A stretch of 64,000 bases of DNA from JACKJA01 sp050297015 (GCA_050297015.1 JBNKRZ010000024.1:115440-179439); one strand, 5' to 3'. Shown: positions 26,586-36,959, numbered from the stretch's first letter. The notes: generated by a model from the sequence alone, not told the origin. Translations and numbers: made by a program.

Positions 26586-28985
26586 CTAATCCTCATACCC
26601 CGTCATGTCAAGGTTTTGAATCAAAGGCTGCAACTGCTTCTCATAACGTTTCCATGCCGCAACAGATGTCTGATAAACAGGCTTAATCACCTGATCCTTA
26701 CTTGCGGTCAGAACCGCACGCTTTTGCTTATGCGGCGCCAAGCAAGCATCATCCCACGCCAGCCCCACATAATCTATCAGCTTACGTGCCTGCTCTTCAA
26801 AATTGCCGACAGTCTCTTCATAATGAACCTCCATAAAGCGTCCCGGCAGCAATTCTTTCCAGTACTCCATCAAAGCAGCAAACTCATTATAATGCCGCGC
26901 CAGTCCTTCTTGATCGTAAGTCCAATAATGCCCCTTCGCAAAATTCTGTTTATAGCACGACAAACAATTATCGATCGGGTTCCGGCGGCACAAAATAATT
27001 TTAGCATTTGGCAAAATAGAATGAATCAAACCGATATTGTTGCAGTGCCCCGGCATTTTGTCTGTAATATAGCGCGCCGTTCCTTCCTTATCGAGCGCCC
27101 GCACCCGTTCCACATAAGCTTCGCCCATTTCACGCGCATTTGCCGGCGTCAACGGCCCCATTTCGCGCAGGACCACACTCAAATCAGGCAACTCACCCGC
27201 CCCATATACATCCGGATGGGAGGAAATAATTTGCTCCGTTAGCGTTGTCCCGGAACGCGGCATACCCAGAATAAAGATCGGCATATCGGATTCACATCCC
27301 TTGCCTTCATAATCCTTTATAAATTTTGGCGTGTAGGTTTCTTTTCGCTTAGCTAGCAATTGCATCGTTTTATTTTCAGGAATCTTACGCATCTCACCTC
27401 TGGCAACATTCGCTTTCTCCAAAGCATCAAATGCTTTTTCGTAATCCCCGACATTCTCATACGCCTTAAACAGCGCAAAATGAATAGAGGCACGACCCTG
27501 CAAGCCGTATTCATCACTCTTAAGCCCGAGCTCTTTCATTTTAATAAAGTCCGGATCATCCGCTGTAAACTTTTTAAAGGCCGTCAAATTGTAATAGAAA
27601 GCAACCATCTCACTGGCCACTTCGCGCGCCACATCAATCAACGGGCGTGCTTCCTCCTTACGGTTCATGGTCAAAAGACAGTCAATTTTTGCCAAGATAG
27701 CATGCGGATTATTCTCAGCGGATAATAACACACCCTCTATGATATCAAGCGCCTCTTCAACACGATTATTTTGCTGCAATACGCGCGCCTTTTGCAAAGA
27801 AATCAAAGGCATTTCGGGGTTAATTTCTATTGCCTTATCCAAAGCGGCAATAGCCTCATCGGGGTGATCCAGATTTTGCTGAATATCTGCCAGCTTCAAG
27901 AGCGTTCTGGGCGTATCCGGTTCAAGCGCCAAAGCTTTTTCCATGACGGCCTCACCCTCATCATAACGGTCAACCGACATAAGAATATCAGCCATATTCA
28001 GATAATGCCCCGCCTCTTCCGGTTCAATCTGAATCGCACGGTCCGTCGCTGCATAAGCCTCTTCGAATTTACCCATCGCATGATAAGCCAGCCCCATATT
28101 ACTAAAAGCCGGCGCATAATCATCCTTGAAAGCAATAGCATAGCGCGCAGCAACCACGGCCTCGGCATAACGCTCCTGATCAATCAACGCCATCGACAAG
28201 TTGGAATGAGCCAAATAGAAACTCGGCTCCGCATCCGTCGCACGGCGGTATTCTTGTACAGCCTCATCTAATTGCCCCAAATCCCGCAAAGCGTTCGCCA
28301 AATTATTGCGCGCTTCTGAATTTTCTTCATCAAACCCAACGGCACGAAGCGCTTTTTCTTTCGCTTCATCCAGATTCCCTTGTTCACGCAAAGTATTGCT
28401 CCAGTTGCTGTAAATGCGCGAGGAGTCCGGTTCCAAACCAGCCACCTGTTCCCAAACCTCCTCGGCCTCCGCAAGCTTACCCTGCGCAGCCAACGCAATT
28501 CCCATATTCACATAGGCATCCGCCACATCAGGATAAAAAGAAATCGCCTGCGCGGCCGTATCTTCCGCCTCTTCATAGCGCTTCATCTCAAACAGAGCAT
28601 ACGCCTTATTAGAATAAGCCTCGTACAGTTCCGGATCGAGCGTTAACGCCTGATCAAAAGCATCAATAGAGTCTTCATAACGCCCGTTTGCCGCAAGGAG
28701 AACACCGTGATTCACCCAGCATGACTTATCTTCGGGCGCAACATGAACAGCTTTTTCACTCATTTCCAGAGCTTCTTTTTCATTCCCGCGCTGGTATAAA
28801 AGTGTTGCCAAATAATGAACTGTCGGGAAGTGATCCGGCACGGCACGTAAAATATCCCGATACGTCCGGTCAGCAATCATAAGGTTTCCGATCTGGTGAT
28901 GCCCTTGAGCCAATTCAAGCGCCTGATCCAAAGTTACTTCATGCTTGGGGCCCTGCTCTTGGGCAACCTGTTCATTCGTTGACAA
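26586..28985 (-). CDS. TPR-repeat sulfotransferase
   Basis: An N-terminal array of about a dozen tetratricopeptide repeats (34-residue units with A8/G8/P32 features such as YVNMGIALAAQGKLAEAEEV) is followed by a sulfotransferase domain. The PAPS 5'-phosphosulfate loop is GMPRSGTTLTEQ near residue 575, and the 3'-phosphate loop is CRRNPIDNCLSCY about 85 residues later. The enzyme would transfer sulfate from PAPS to a protein or glycan. The start is taken as TTG at 28985 because CTCCCTT on the plus strand gives AAGGGAG 8 nt upstream; the frame continues to another TTG at 29012. It neighbours the pilus genes but has its own transcript. Confidence 0.88.
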   Translation of the reverse strand: MSTNEQVAQEQGPKHEVTLDQALELAQGHHQIGNLMIADRTYRDILRAVPDHFPTVHYLATLLYQRGNEKEALEMSEKAVHVAPEDKSCWVNHGVLLAANGRYEDSIDAFDQALTLDPELYEAYSNKAYALFEMKRYEEAEDTAAQAISFYPDVADAYVNMGIALAAQGKLAEAEEVWEQVAGLEPDSSRIYSNWSNTLREQGNLDEAKEKALRAVGFDEENSEARNNLANALRDLGQLDEAVQEYRRATDAEPSFYLAHSNLSMALIDQERYAEAVVAARYAIAFKDDYAPAFSNMGLAYHAMGKFEEAYAATDRAIQIEPEEAGHYLNMADILMSVDRYDEGEAVMEKALALEPDTPRTLLKLADIQQNLDHPDEAIAALDKAIEINPEMPLISLQKARVLQQNNRVEEALDIIEGVLLSAENNPHAILAKIDCLLTMNRKEEARPLIDVAREVASEMVAFYYNLTAFKKFTADDPDFIKMKELGLKSDEYGLQGRASIHFALFKAYENVGDYEKAFDALEKANVARGEMRKIPENKTMQLLAKRKETYTPKFIKDYEGKGCESDMPIFILGMPRSGTTLTEQIISSHPDVYGAGELPDLSVVLREMGPLTPANAREMGEAYVERVRALDKEGTARYITDKMPGHCNNIGLIHSILPNAKIILCRRNPIDNCLSCYKQNFAKGHYWTYDQEGLARHYNEFAALMEYWKELLPGRFMEVHYEETVGNFEEQARKLIDYVGLAWDDACLAPHKQKRAVLTASKDQVIKPVYQTSVAAWKRYEKQLQPLIQNLDMTGYED

Positions 28986-29205
28986 TAGCTTATCTCCCTT
29001 GATTGCAATCAAATCCTACTTTATTTCGGAATCGTAGCGTAGTTTCTTCCGCAATAAGAGTAAAGTCATTAAATAGATCGGCAATAAACACGCACCCTAA
29101 ATCCATACCTTATAAACGCCCTCTTCTTATGGATTCCCCTGTGGAAAACTCGTGAATAACAATATCCAACCGCCTGAGCAAATTCCATTTTTTTTTCATC
29201 CTCTA

Positions 29206-29235
29206 TTGACGATCATACAAAGTCGCACGTATCCT
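29206..29235 (+). promoter_or_regulatory. Promoter for the AMIN-domain lipoprotein gene
   Basis: TTGACG (29206-29211), 18-bp spacer, TATCCT (29230-29235). The predicted transcription start, near 29242, lies past the most upstream in-frame ATG (29240), which argues that translation begins at a later ATG. Confidence 0.5.
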
Positions 29236-29241
29236 TGTTAT

Positions 29242-29260
29242 GAGGGGCGAATCACCCCTC
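29242..29260 (+). promoter_or_regulatory. Hairpin at the predicted 5' end of an mRNA
   Basis: GAGGGG (29242-29247) pairs with CCCCTC (29255-29260) around a 7-nt loop. It would form the very first nucleotides of the transcript from the promoter at 29206-29235. Such a structure could protect the 5' end from decay. Confidence 0.5.
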
Positions 29261-29296
29261 GGGCTTGTTGTTAAAATATTTCAGGATCCTTCCCTC

Positions 29297-30289
29297 ATGT
29301 CCAGGATCTGGACTCGCATGCTGGTGTTCTCCGGCAGAAAGATTTTATGGCAAATAAAAGACCAGAGCATATGGCTTATGCTCTGCGTTTTCGCATTGTC
29401 ATCTTGCGGGCCTGTTTCCTCCGTGTGGGATAGCATCTCAGACAAGCCTCAAAAACAACAGCAACAGCCCGGAATCCTTTACCCTGACCCATCTCTAGCC
29501 CCGACAGCGGCGCCCCTGAATACGCCGCCAGCCCTTAACAACAGGCCCAAGGCAGAGATGAAAGGGGTCCATAGCGCCACGGGAGATCCCCGTGGCCAAT
29601 GGACGGAACGAGGATTGAACGCCGACATACTCTTTGCCGAAGATATTCGCGGAACCAGACGCCGTTTTGAGCGTCTGGAAAGCGCGGTTACAGAGCTTAG
29701 CCGTGAGTTCAATCAGGCCATGCCTGCCATTACACGCCTGATTTCAGTCGAATCTGACCTCGCTCAGATGATTGAAAACCTCGAAACCCTGATGAGTGTA
29801 GCGCCGCCGGAGGAACCGGCAATGCTTGATTCTATGCCTCCTCAGGGAACAAGCCCTGCCGTTTATGCCCAAACGGCCACACCGCCCGCGGAACAAGCCC
29901 CGCCGGCGGTAGAAAACACGCCGGCAAAAGCCGTACCGGGCATCTCGCAGGTTCACCGCCTGCGCATCGGAGAGCATAAGGATAAAACACGAATTGTCCT
30001 TGATCTCAACAAATCCGCTCCCTACCGCTATGACCTCGACAACAGCGAAAACCTCTTGGTGATTGAGCTGCCGGAAACGGAGTGGGCCGCACAGCGCAGC
30101 TGGAGCGGGCACAAAGCACCGTTAATTGATTCATATACGGTGCAGCCTATGAAAGACGGGAAAGGAAGTCGCGTCATCATAGCACTGAAACACAACGCTT
30201 CGGTAAAGAAAGAGTTGGCCATTAAACCCAATGGTTACGCCGACTACCGGATCGTTCTCGATATAACAAGCCCTAATATTCACAACTAG
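29297..30289 (+). CDS. AMIN-domain lipoprotein
   Basis: About 330 residues. A basic N-terminus and hydrophobic stretch (LMLCVFALSSCG) carry a lipobox ending in LSSC, so it is probably a lipoprotein. A Pro/Gln-rich linker and a short coiled coil (FERLESAVTELSREFNQAM) precede a C-terminal AMIN domain (about 240 to the end: VHRLRIGEHKDKTRIVLDL). AMIN domains bind peptidoglycan or target envelope machinery. ATG at 29297 is chosen because the predicted transcript starts after the first ATG (29240); ATG at 29318 is an alternative. Confidence 0.72.
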   Translation: MSRIWTRMLVFSGRKILWQIKDQSIWLMLCVFALSSCGPVSSVWDSISDKPQKQQQQPGILYPDPSLAPTAAPLNTPPALNNRPKAEMKGVHSATGDPRGQWTERGLNADILFAEDIRGTRRRFERLESAVTELSREFNQAMPAITRLISVESDLAQMIENLETLMSVAPPEEPAMLDSMPPQGTSPAVYAQTATPPAEQAPPAVENTPAKAVPGISQVHRLRIGEHKDKTRIVLDLNKSAPYRYDLDNSENLLVIELPETEWAAQRSWSGHKAPLIDSYTVQPMKDGKGSRVIIALKHNASVKKELAIKPNGYADYRIVLDITSPNIHN

Positions 30290-30338
30290 CGGGAAGGAAA
30301 GGAACAACGCATATGGCTCAATAAAAGGAGAACACCAG

Positions 30339-31121
30339 ATGATAAGTGGAAAAACAGCGCTGATTACAGGATCAACCAGTGGAATCGGTCTCGGCATAGC
30401 CAGAGTGCTAGCCGGGGCAGGGGTGAATATTGTCCTCAACGGTTTGGGGGATCCTGACGAGATTGAAGAGCTACGAGCAACACTGGCAAGCGACTTTGAC
30501 GTAAATGTTATCTACCACGGTGCCGACATGAAAAAGCCGGAAGAAATCCGCGCGATGTGTCAACAAGCCCTCGGCACCTTCGGCAATATCGACATTCTCG
30601 TTAATAATGCGGGAATCCAGCATGTCAGCCCCATCGAGAATTTCCCCGATGAAAAATGGGATGACTTGCTGGCCATCACTCTGTCCTCGGCCTTTCACAC
30701 CTCGAAAGCTTTAATTCCCGACATGAAAAAAGCCGATTGGGGCCGAATCATTAATATCGGCTCCATCCACAGCCTTGTCGCTTCGGCAAACAAGGCTGCC
30801 TATGTTGCGGCTAAATTCGGGCTTTTGGGGCTAACCAAGGTGCTGGCACTGGAAACGGCGGAAAACAATATTACCTGCAATTGTTTATGCCCGGCCTACG
30901 TGAACACGCCTTTGGTACAAAACCAGATACCAGCGCAAGCTGTTGCGCACGGCATTCCGGAATCCGAGGTTCTCGAAAAAATAATGCTAAAACCCCAACC
31001 GGTGAAGAAACTCGTCGAACCCGAACATATCGGTGATATGGTCCTGTTTTTGTGCAACAAATCCGCACAAAATATTACAGGAACAGCCTTGCCGATCGAC
31101 GGGGGGTGGACGGCACAGTAA
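30339..31121 (+). CDS. bdhA: 3-hydroxybutyrate dehydrogenase (short-chain dehydrogenase)
   Basis: A 260-residue NAD-dependent short-chain dehydrogenase interconverting D-3-hydroxybutyrate and acetoacetate. It has the cofactor motif T10-G-x3-G-x-G17, NNAG near 89-92, and the catalytic triad S142, Y155 and K159. The C-terminal GTALPIDGGWTAQ is the form typical of this enzyme. AAGGAG lies 8 nt before the ATG. It works with the acetoacetyl-CoA synthetase at 45081 in using polyhydroxybutyrate or ketone-type carbon. Confidence 0.92.
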   Translation: MISGKTALITGSTSGIGLGIARVLAGAGVNIVLNGLGDPDEIEELRATLASDFDVNVIYHGADMKKPEEIRAMCQQALGTFGNIDILVNNAGIQHVSPIENFPDEKWDDLLAITLSSAFHTSKALIPDMKKADWGRIINIGSIHSLVASANKAAYVAAKFGLLGLTKVLALETAENNITCNCLCPAYVNTPLVQNQIPAQAVAHGIPESEVLEKIMLKPQPVKKLVEPEHIGDMVLFLCNKSAQNITGTALPIDGGWTAQ

Positions 31122-31193
31122 TGCTCTTTCCGTTTTAATATTCCGGGTGTATAAACCAATAAAATCGTCTAACACAGAAAAGAAAAACAAAAG

Positions 31194-34100
31194 ATGTCTC
31201 AGAAAATTCTTAATCAAGCGATTAAACTTCTACCGTCCAAGTCTCCCGAATCTCTCAAAACATTTTTAAAAGACTTCTTTAAAAATGTCCCTCCCGAAGA
31301 TTTGAGCTTGATAACCCCCGAGGGCATGGCGGAAACGGCACAAAAACACTGGGCTCTTCTGAAAGATGCGCAAGAAGGCAAGGCGGGAATCGCCATCAAT
31401 ACCGTTCTCGATAAAGCAAACGACAATGCAATCGGTCACACGACCATCGACATTGCCAGTCTCGACATGGCTTTTCTGGTCGATTCTATCGGCGCAGAAA
31501 TTACCAGCACATACGGCCGTACAATTCAACTTTTGGTCCACCCTATCCTTCATGTTGAAAAAAACGATAACGGGCAAATTAAAACCGTCACAGAAAAATC
31601 CGATAAAAACAGGCAAACCATATCCCTGATCCACATCAGGCTACAGGGCACAATGTCCGGCAAAGAAGTTAAAAAACTTGAAAATGCTTTGCAGCAAATT
31701 GTCAGTGATGTCTATTTCGCCACACGAGACTGGCACGAAATGCGCACAAAACTGCGCACCTGTCAGGCAACGCTCGATCGGGCTCCGAAAGATTACACGC
31801 GCGAGGAAATCAACGAATACCTTTCCTTCCTTGAGTATATCTATCAAGACAACTTCACCCTTTTAGGGTACCGGGAATACAAATTCATTGAGCGCAATGG
31901 AGAAATAAAAAGCCAAACTGTACGCAACTCCAGTCTGGGGCTTTTGCACAACGATGTATCCCCAGTCTATATCAGTACCAAAAAAGACGGTCTTCCCCAA
32001 GATCTACAGCGTTTGCGGCAAGGGTTACCGCCCCTGACAGTATCAAAGGTCAACAAAAAATCTACGGTTCACCGCCCTGTCCCGCTTGATGCCATTGCGG
32101 TCAAACAATTTGATAAAAACGGCAACGTCGTTGGCGAAGTCCTTTTTATAGGGCTTTTCACCTCGGTGACCTATTCCCGTTCAATTCAAGATATCCCTTA
32201 CTTACGCTACAAGATCAAACAAGTTTTCCGGATGGCGGACTTTGCCTCCGGCACTCACGATTGCAAAGCCTTAAACCATATTCTCGAAAAATATCCGCGT
32301 GACGAATTATTCCAGATCGAACCGCAGCAATTACTTGAAACATCAACCAGCATATTACGGCTTCAAGAACGGCAACGCATCGCCCTATACACCCGCCGTG
32401 ATCCGTTTGGGCGTTACATTTCCTGTCTTGTATACGTGCCGCGTGAACGCTTTGACACCAAGTTGCGCGTTCAAATTCAAGATATTCTGGAAAAGGAATT
32501 GAGCGGTGAATGCGGCAACCACCACACCAATGTGGATGATTCGCCACTGGCACGGGTCATGTTTACGATTTATTTCAACTCCGATAAAAGCGCCAACAAA
32601 AAAATAGATATCGACAAAATCGAAAGAAAGCTGCAAGAAGCCGGACAGCTATGGAGCGAACATCTAACGCTCGCCATGCACAACATGGAATATAATGAGC
32701 ACGAAACGCTCCGGCTGGTTGCCAAATACGGCGAAGCTTTCCCTATCAGCTACCGTGAAACATTCTCCGCCAAAGAAGCCATTCACGACATAAACAAAGT
32801 CGAATCCGTTCTGGCAACCGGTCAGTTCTCTCCTGACATTTATAAATGCGCTTATTGTCTAGGGAATGAAATACGGGTCAAGATTTACAACAGAAACGAG
32901 CCCGTAACTTTATCGGCCATATTACCAGTTATGGAGAATATGGGGCTGCAAGTCATATCGGAGATCCCCTTCGAGATTAAACCCAACGGCAGCAATGATA
33001 CAGTCTGGGTACATGATTTCATGCTACAGGCGGAAAACGACAGTGACGCCGACAAAGTTAATCAAGTCAAAGATGTTTTTGAAGAAGCGCTAACAAAGAT
33101 ATGGTACGGAGAAACCGAGGATGACGGCTTGAACCGCCTCACCTTGAGCGCCCATATGGACTGGCGCTCCATTATGATTTTACGTGCCTGTATCCGCTAT
33201 CTACGGCAAGCACGCTATCCTTTTAGTACGCGCTATATGGAACGCGCTCTGACAAACAATCCAGACCTTGCACAAAAGATTGTCGATCTGTTTATGACTT
33301 TGCACAATCCAAACAACGTCACCGAAGCGCAATCACAAGCCGCGAAGCATTCTATGGCCATCGACCACGGCTTAGAGGCTGTCGACTCACTGGATGAAGA
33401 CCGCATAATTCGCAGCATAACCGGTATCATCGAAGCCACGCTACGCACAAACTTTTTCCAACCAGACGAGGATGGAAAACCAAAACATTATATTGCACTC
33501 AAACTTGATAGCCACGCCGTTGATGAATTACCGGAACCCAAACCTTTCCGTGAAATTTTTGTCTACGCACCGGAAGTCGAAGGTATTCACCTACGCGGTG
33601 ATAAGATTGCCCGTGGCGGTATCCGCTGGTCCGACCGTCATGAAGACTTCCGCACGGAAGTTCTGGGCCTAATGAAGGCGCAGCAAGTGAAAAACTCCGT
33701 GATCGTGCCGATGGGCGCCAAAGGCGGATTTATCATGAAACGCCCACCGGAAGAGGGCGGCCGTGAAGCGTTTATGGCGGAAGGTATTGCCTGTTATAAA
33801 ACTTTCATCCGCGCCTTACTCGATATTACAGACAACCGTAAGGGCAAAAAAATCATACCGCCGAAAAATGTTGTACGCCTTGATGAAAACGACCCATACC
33901 TCGTGGTGGCTGCCGACAAGGGAACCGCAACATTTTCCGATATCGCCAACAGCATATCTGCAGAATATGATTTCTGGCTGGGGGATGCCTTTGCCTCTGG
34001 CGGCAGTGCCGGATACGACCACAAAAAAATGGGCATTACCGCCCGCGGCGCATGGGAATCCGTCAAACGTCATTTCCGCGAGCTTAACCACGATACTCAA

Positions 34101-36032
34101 ACACAGGATTTCGACGTGATCGGTGTCGGCGATATGGCCGGAGATGTATTCGGAAACGGTATGCTTCTGTCCGAACATATCCACATGATCGCGGCATTTA
34201 ACCACTTGCATATTGTTTGCGACCCCAACCCGAACCCTGCGCAAAGCTATAAAGAGCGCAAACGGCTCTTTGATGCCGTCAAAGGCTGGGATGAATATGA
34301 CACAAAGGCGCTTTCCAAAGGCGGACGCATCTATTCCCGCCAAGAGAAAAGTCTTGAGTTAACGCCTGAGATCAAGACCCGTTTCGAGATCACAAAGGAT
34401 CGTGTAACCCCAGCCGAACTAATTCAAGCTTTGCTACGATCCCGGACGGATTTACTGTGGTTCGGCGGAATCGGTACATTCATCAAAGCAAGCAGCGAAA
34501 CACACGCCGATGTCGGAGACAAAGTCAACGACGCCCTACGCATTGATGCTAAAGAAGTGCGCGCCCGCGCAATCGGTGAAGGGGCAAACCTTGGCATCAC
34601 ACAACGGGGCCGCATTGAATTTGCTGCGAAAGGCGGCCGCCTGAATGCCGACTTTATCGACAATTCCGGTGGGGTTGATTCATCCGACCATGAGGTCAAT
34701 ATCAAAATATTGCTGACGGAAGTTATGAACAGCAACGACAACAAAATGACATTATCCAGCCGCAACAAATTGCTGGCTCAAATGACGGATGAAGTCTCTG
34801 CTCTTGTCTTGCGGCACAACTACCAACAAACGCAAGGGATCAGCCTTGCCGAGCTGAACGCCGCCGAAGATTTGGGCATGCATGCTGAATGGATCAAGGA
34901 TCTGGAGCGTGATGAAGGGCTAGACCGTATTTTGGAATGCTTGCCTTCCGAAGAAGAAATTGCCCTTCGTAAAACAGCTGGAAAGGGACTTACACGGCCG
35001 GAAATCAGTTTACTGATTTCTTACGCTAAAATCACCTTTACAAAGGACTTGATGGAAAGCACCGTTCCCGATTTGCCGGAAACAAAACATTTCCTCACCA
35101 ATTACTTCCCGACCCCTTTGCGCAAAAAATTCGCAAAAGAGATAGAACAGCATCGTCTAAAACGTGAAATTATCGCAACCGCTCTGGCCAGCAGTATGGT
35201 CAACCGTCTGGGGCCTACCTTTATCAAAGACCGGATGGAAAAAACAGGAAGCAGCCCTTCAGACATAACATGTGCCTATTTGATCGTACGGGAAGCCTTT
35301 GACCTGTCAGCTCTGTGGAAACAGATTGAAACGCTCGACAATAAGGTTCCCGCCGAAGTGCAACTGCGTGCGATGGAAAGCATCGCACAAATGGCGGAAC
35401 GGGAAGTCACATGGTTCCTAACCCGCTTGGGACGTGATCCAGACATCAGCAAAGACACCCCGGAATTTAAAGCGGGCATTACCCACCTACGCGAAAAATT
35501 GGAAAGCGTTGTCACGCCTTCGCAAATGCAAGCCATAGAAAACCACACGGCTATGGGCGTGAATGACGGTCTACCTCGTGACCTTGCCCGTCAAATCGCC
35601 ATGATCCCGCGTCTGGGTGCCGCCTGTGATATCATCCGCACCAGCATGGAATGCAAGACTAGCATCTCTGCCACAGCCGCCACCTACTTTGCGGCGGGTG
35701 ACTACTTCCCGTTGCACTGGCTGCGTAAACAGGCGCGCTTCCTGCATACGGACAACCGCTGGGCTTCTGAGGCGCTAGAGGGCATGATCGATCAACTTTA
35801 TAGCTGCCAAACCGGCATAACCATGCGCATTCTTGATGATTTGAAAAAGGAAATCAAAAACGGTGCCTGCGGCCCGGACGGCAATGATATCGTGCAATGC
35901 TGGCTTAAAACCCATGGTCACCAAGCCATCCAGCTGGAGCCTCTCTTCACTGAGATAAAACAAGCGGGCAAGGTTGACCTGCCTGTCTTGATGATTGCGG
36001 AACAGCGTTTGCGTAGCCTGTATGGGGGATAG
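31194..36032 (+). CDS. gdhB: NAD-specific glutamate dehydrogenase, large 180-kDa type
   Basis: A 1,612-residue enzyme of the bacterial large NAD-GDH family (Bac_GDH), which oxidises glutamate to 2-oxoglutarate and ammonia. The N-terminal two-thirds contains ACT-like regulatory regions. The catalytic part begins near residue 800 with GDKIARGGIRWSDRHEDFRT and KNSVIVPMGAKGGF. A Rossmann region follows (DVIGVGDMAGDVFGNGMLLS), then a helical C-terminus. Length and order match the alphaproteobacterial enzymes. It starts 72 bp after the dehydrogenase gene, possibly in the same transcript. It converges on ubiA with an 18-bp gap. Confidence 0.96.
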   Translation: MSQKILNQAIKLLPSKSPESLKTFLKDFFKNVPPEDLSLITPEGMAETAQKHWALLKDAQEGKAGIAINTVLDKANDNAIGHTTIDIASLDMAFLVDSIGAEITSTYGRTIQLLVHPILHVEKNDNGQIKTVTEKSDKNRQTISLIHIRLQGTMSGKEVKKLENALQQIVSDVYFATRDWHEMRTKLRTCQATLDRAPKDYTREEINEYLSFLEYIYQDNFTLLGYREYKFIERNGEIKSQTVRNSSLGLLHNDVSPVYISTKKDGLPQDLQRLRQGLPPLTVSKVNKKSTVHRPVPLDAIAVKQFDKNGNVVGEVLFIGLFTSVTYSRSIQDIPYLRYKIKQVFRMADFASGTHDCKALNHILEKYPRDELFQIEPQQLLETSTSILRLQERQRIALYTRRDPFGRYISCLVYVPRERFDTKLRVQIQDILEKELSGECGNHHTNVDDSPLARVMFTIYFNSDKSANKKIDIDKIERKLQEAGQLWSEHLTLAMHNMEYNEHETLRLVAKYGEAFPISYRETFSAKEAIHDINKVESVLATGQFSPDIYKCAYCLGNEIRVKIYNRNEPVTLSAILPVMENMGLQVISEIPFEIKPNGSNDTVWVHDFMLQAENDSDADKVNQVKDVFEEALTKIWYGETEDDGLNRLTLSAHMDWRSIMILRACIRYLRQARYPFSTRYMERALTNNPDLAQKIVDLFMTLHNPNNVTEAQSQAAKHSMAIDHGLEAVDSLDEDRIIRSITGIIEATLRTNFFQPDEDGKPKHYIALKLDSHAVDELPEPKPFREIFVYAPEVEGIHLRGDKIARGGIRWSDRHEDFRTEVLGLMKAQQVKNSVIVPMGAKGGFIMKRPPEEGGREAFMAEGIACYKTFIRALLDITDNRKGKKIIPPKNVVRLDENDPYLVVAADKGTATFSDIANSISAEYDFWLGDAFASGGSAGYDHKKMGITARGAWESVKRHFRELNHDTQTQDFDVIGVGDMAGDVFGNGMLLSEHIHMIAAFNHLHIVCDPNPNPAQSYKERKRLFDAVKGWDEYDTKALSKGGRIYSRQEKSLELTPEIKTRFEITKDRVTPAELIQALLRSRTDLLWFGGIGTFIKASSETHADVGDKVNDALRIDAKEVRARAIGEGANLGITQRGRIEFAAKGGRLNADFIDNSGGVDSSDHEVNIKILLTEVMNSNDNKMTLSSRNKLLAQMTDEVSALVLRHNYQQTQGISLAELNAAEDLGMHAEWIKDLERDEGLDRILECLPSEEEIALRKTAGKGLTRPEISLLISYAKITFTKDLMESTVPDLPETKHFLTNYFPTPLRKKFAKEIEQHRLKREIIATALASSMVNRLGPTFIKDRMEKTGSSPSDITCAYLIVREAFDLSALWKQIETLDNKVPAEVQLRAMESIAQMAEREVTWFLTRLGRDPDISKDTPEFKAGITHLREKLESVVTPSQMQAIENHTAMGVNDGLPRDLARQIAMIPRLGAACDIIRTSMECKTSISATAATYFAAGDYFPLHWLRKQARFLHTDNRWASEALEGMIDQLYSCQTGITMRILDDLKKEIKNGACGPDGNDIVQCWLKTHGHQAIQLEPLFTEIKQAGKVDLPVLMIAEQRLRSLYGG

Positions 36033-36041
36033 TTGCGCAAA

Positions 36042-36063
36042 CGCCGGAGCCTACAATCCGGCG
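36042..36063. terminator. Hairpin between convergent gdh and ubiA (possible terminator)
   Basis: CGCCGGA (36042-36048) pairs with TCCGGCG (36057-36063) around an 8-nt loop. It includes the last codons of ubiA and lies just after the gdh stop. There is no clear T run, so termination is uncertain. Confidence 0.4.
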
Positions 36064-36947
36064 GCCACTAGCGCCATCAAGGCAAAATCGCGGTTTGATT
36101 TAAAAACGCGCAGAGAGCTGGCCTGATCGTCAGGATCCCAGTTCTTAAGTTGCCAAATAAGATGCACCCCGCTCATTACGAACAAGAGCAATGAAAGCGC
36201 ACTTGCACCAGCGAGCACAAAGCCCGCCCCAATCATCAACCACGCGCCACCATAGAAAAAAGCTATAGCTTTTTTGCTGCACTTACCCAGCTTCAATGCT
36301 GCAGACTTAATCCCCATGCGCATATCATCTTCTTTGTCCTGATGTGCATAAATCGTATCATAGCCGAGCGTCCACAGAATTCCCCCGGCATAGAGAAAAA
36401 GCGCAGGAAACTCAACAATTCCGCTCACCGCTGCCCAGCCCATCAATGCGCTAAAATTAAACGTTAGCCCCAGAAAAGCCTGCGGCCACCACGTCAGCCG
36501 TTTCATCAAGGGATACGTCACAATCATGGGAATAACAAGCACCCCCAACAAGATCGTAACGAGCGAAAACTGCAGCAAAATCATCAACCCAGTGCTCAAC
36601 AAAAAAGCAAGGAAAACGGCTGCCGCCTGCGGAGAAACCGTTCCCGCCGCCAGGGGACGCAACGCTGTGCGCTCTACCCCCTTGTCCAGTTCGCGATCCC
36701 ACAGATCATTAATCACACATCCCGCGGCGCGCATAATAATGGCACCAACGCCGAACAGGAACATCGCTCTCCAATCCTGAGCATTCATGCTCTGAAAACC
36801 GCCGGAGGCCAGAACAATCGCCCACCAGCCCGGTAGCAACAAAAGCCAAACACCGATCGGACGATCAAGCCGCGCCAAGTAAATGTAAGGCTGAAAAGCG
36901 GCAGGCAAATAGCCTATCCAGTTCTTTTGCTTGATATCCGTGTGCAT
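36051..36947 (-). CDS. ubiA: 4-hydroxybenzoate polyprenyltransferase UbiA
   Basis: An inner-membrane prenyltransferase of 298 residues with about eight helices, attaching the isoprenoid tail to 4-hydroxybenzoate for ubiquinone. The first Asp motif is N80-D-x-x-D84-x-x-x-D88 (NDLWDRELD). The second is DTIYAHQDKEDD near residue 205. It fits a respiring organism with cbb3 oxidase and SQR, both of which depend on quinones. Its start codon lies 12 bp from the palindromic element at 36960-37235, so its promoter must be within that element or very close. Confidence 0.95.
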   Translation of the reverse strand: MHTDIKQKNWIGYLPAAFQPYIYLARLDRPIGVWLLLLPGWWAIVLASGGFQSMNAQDWRAMFLFGVGAIIMRAAGCVINDLWDRELDKGVERTALRPLAAGTVSPQAAAVFLAFLLSTGLMILLQFSLVTILLGVLVIPMIVTYPLMKRLTWWPQAFLGLTFNFSALMGWAAVSGIVEFPALFLYAGGILWTLGYDTIYAHQDKEDDMRMGIKSAALKLGKCSKKAIAFFYGGAWLMIGAGFVLAGASALSLLLFVMSGVHLIWQLKNWDPDDQASSLRVFKSNRDFALMALVAAGL

Positions 36948-36959
36948 GTTGGCTTATCC

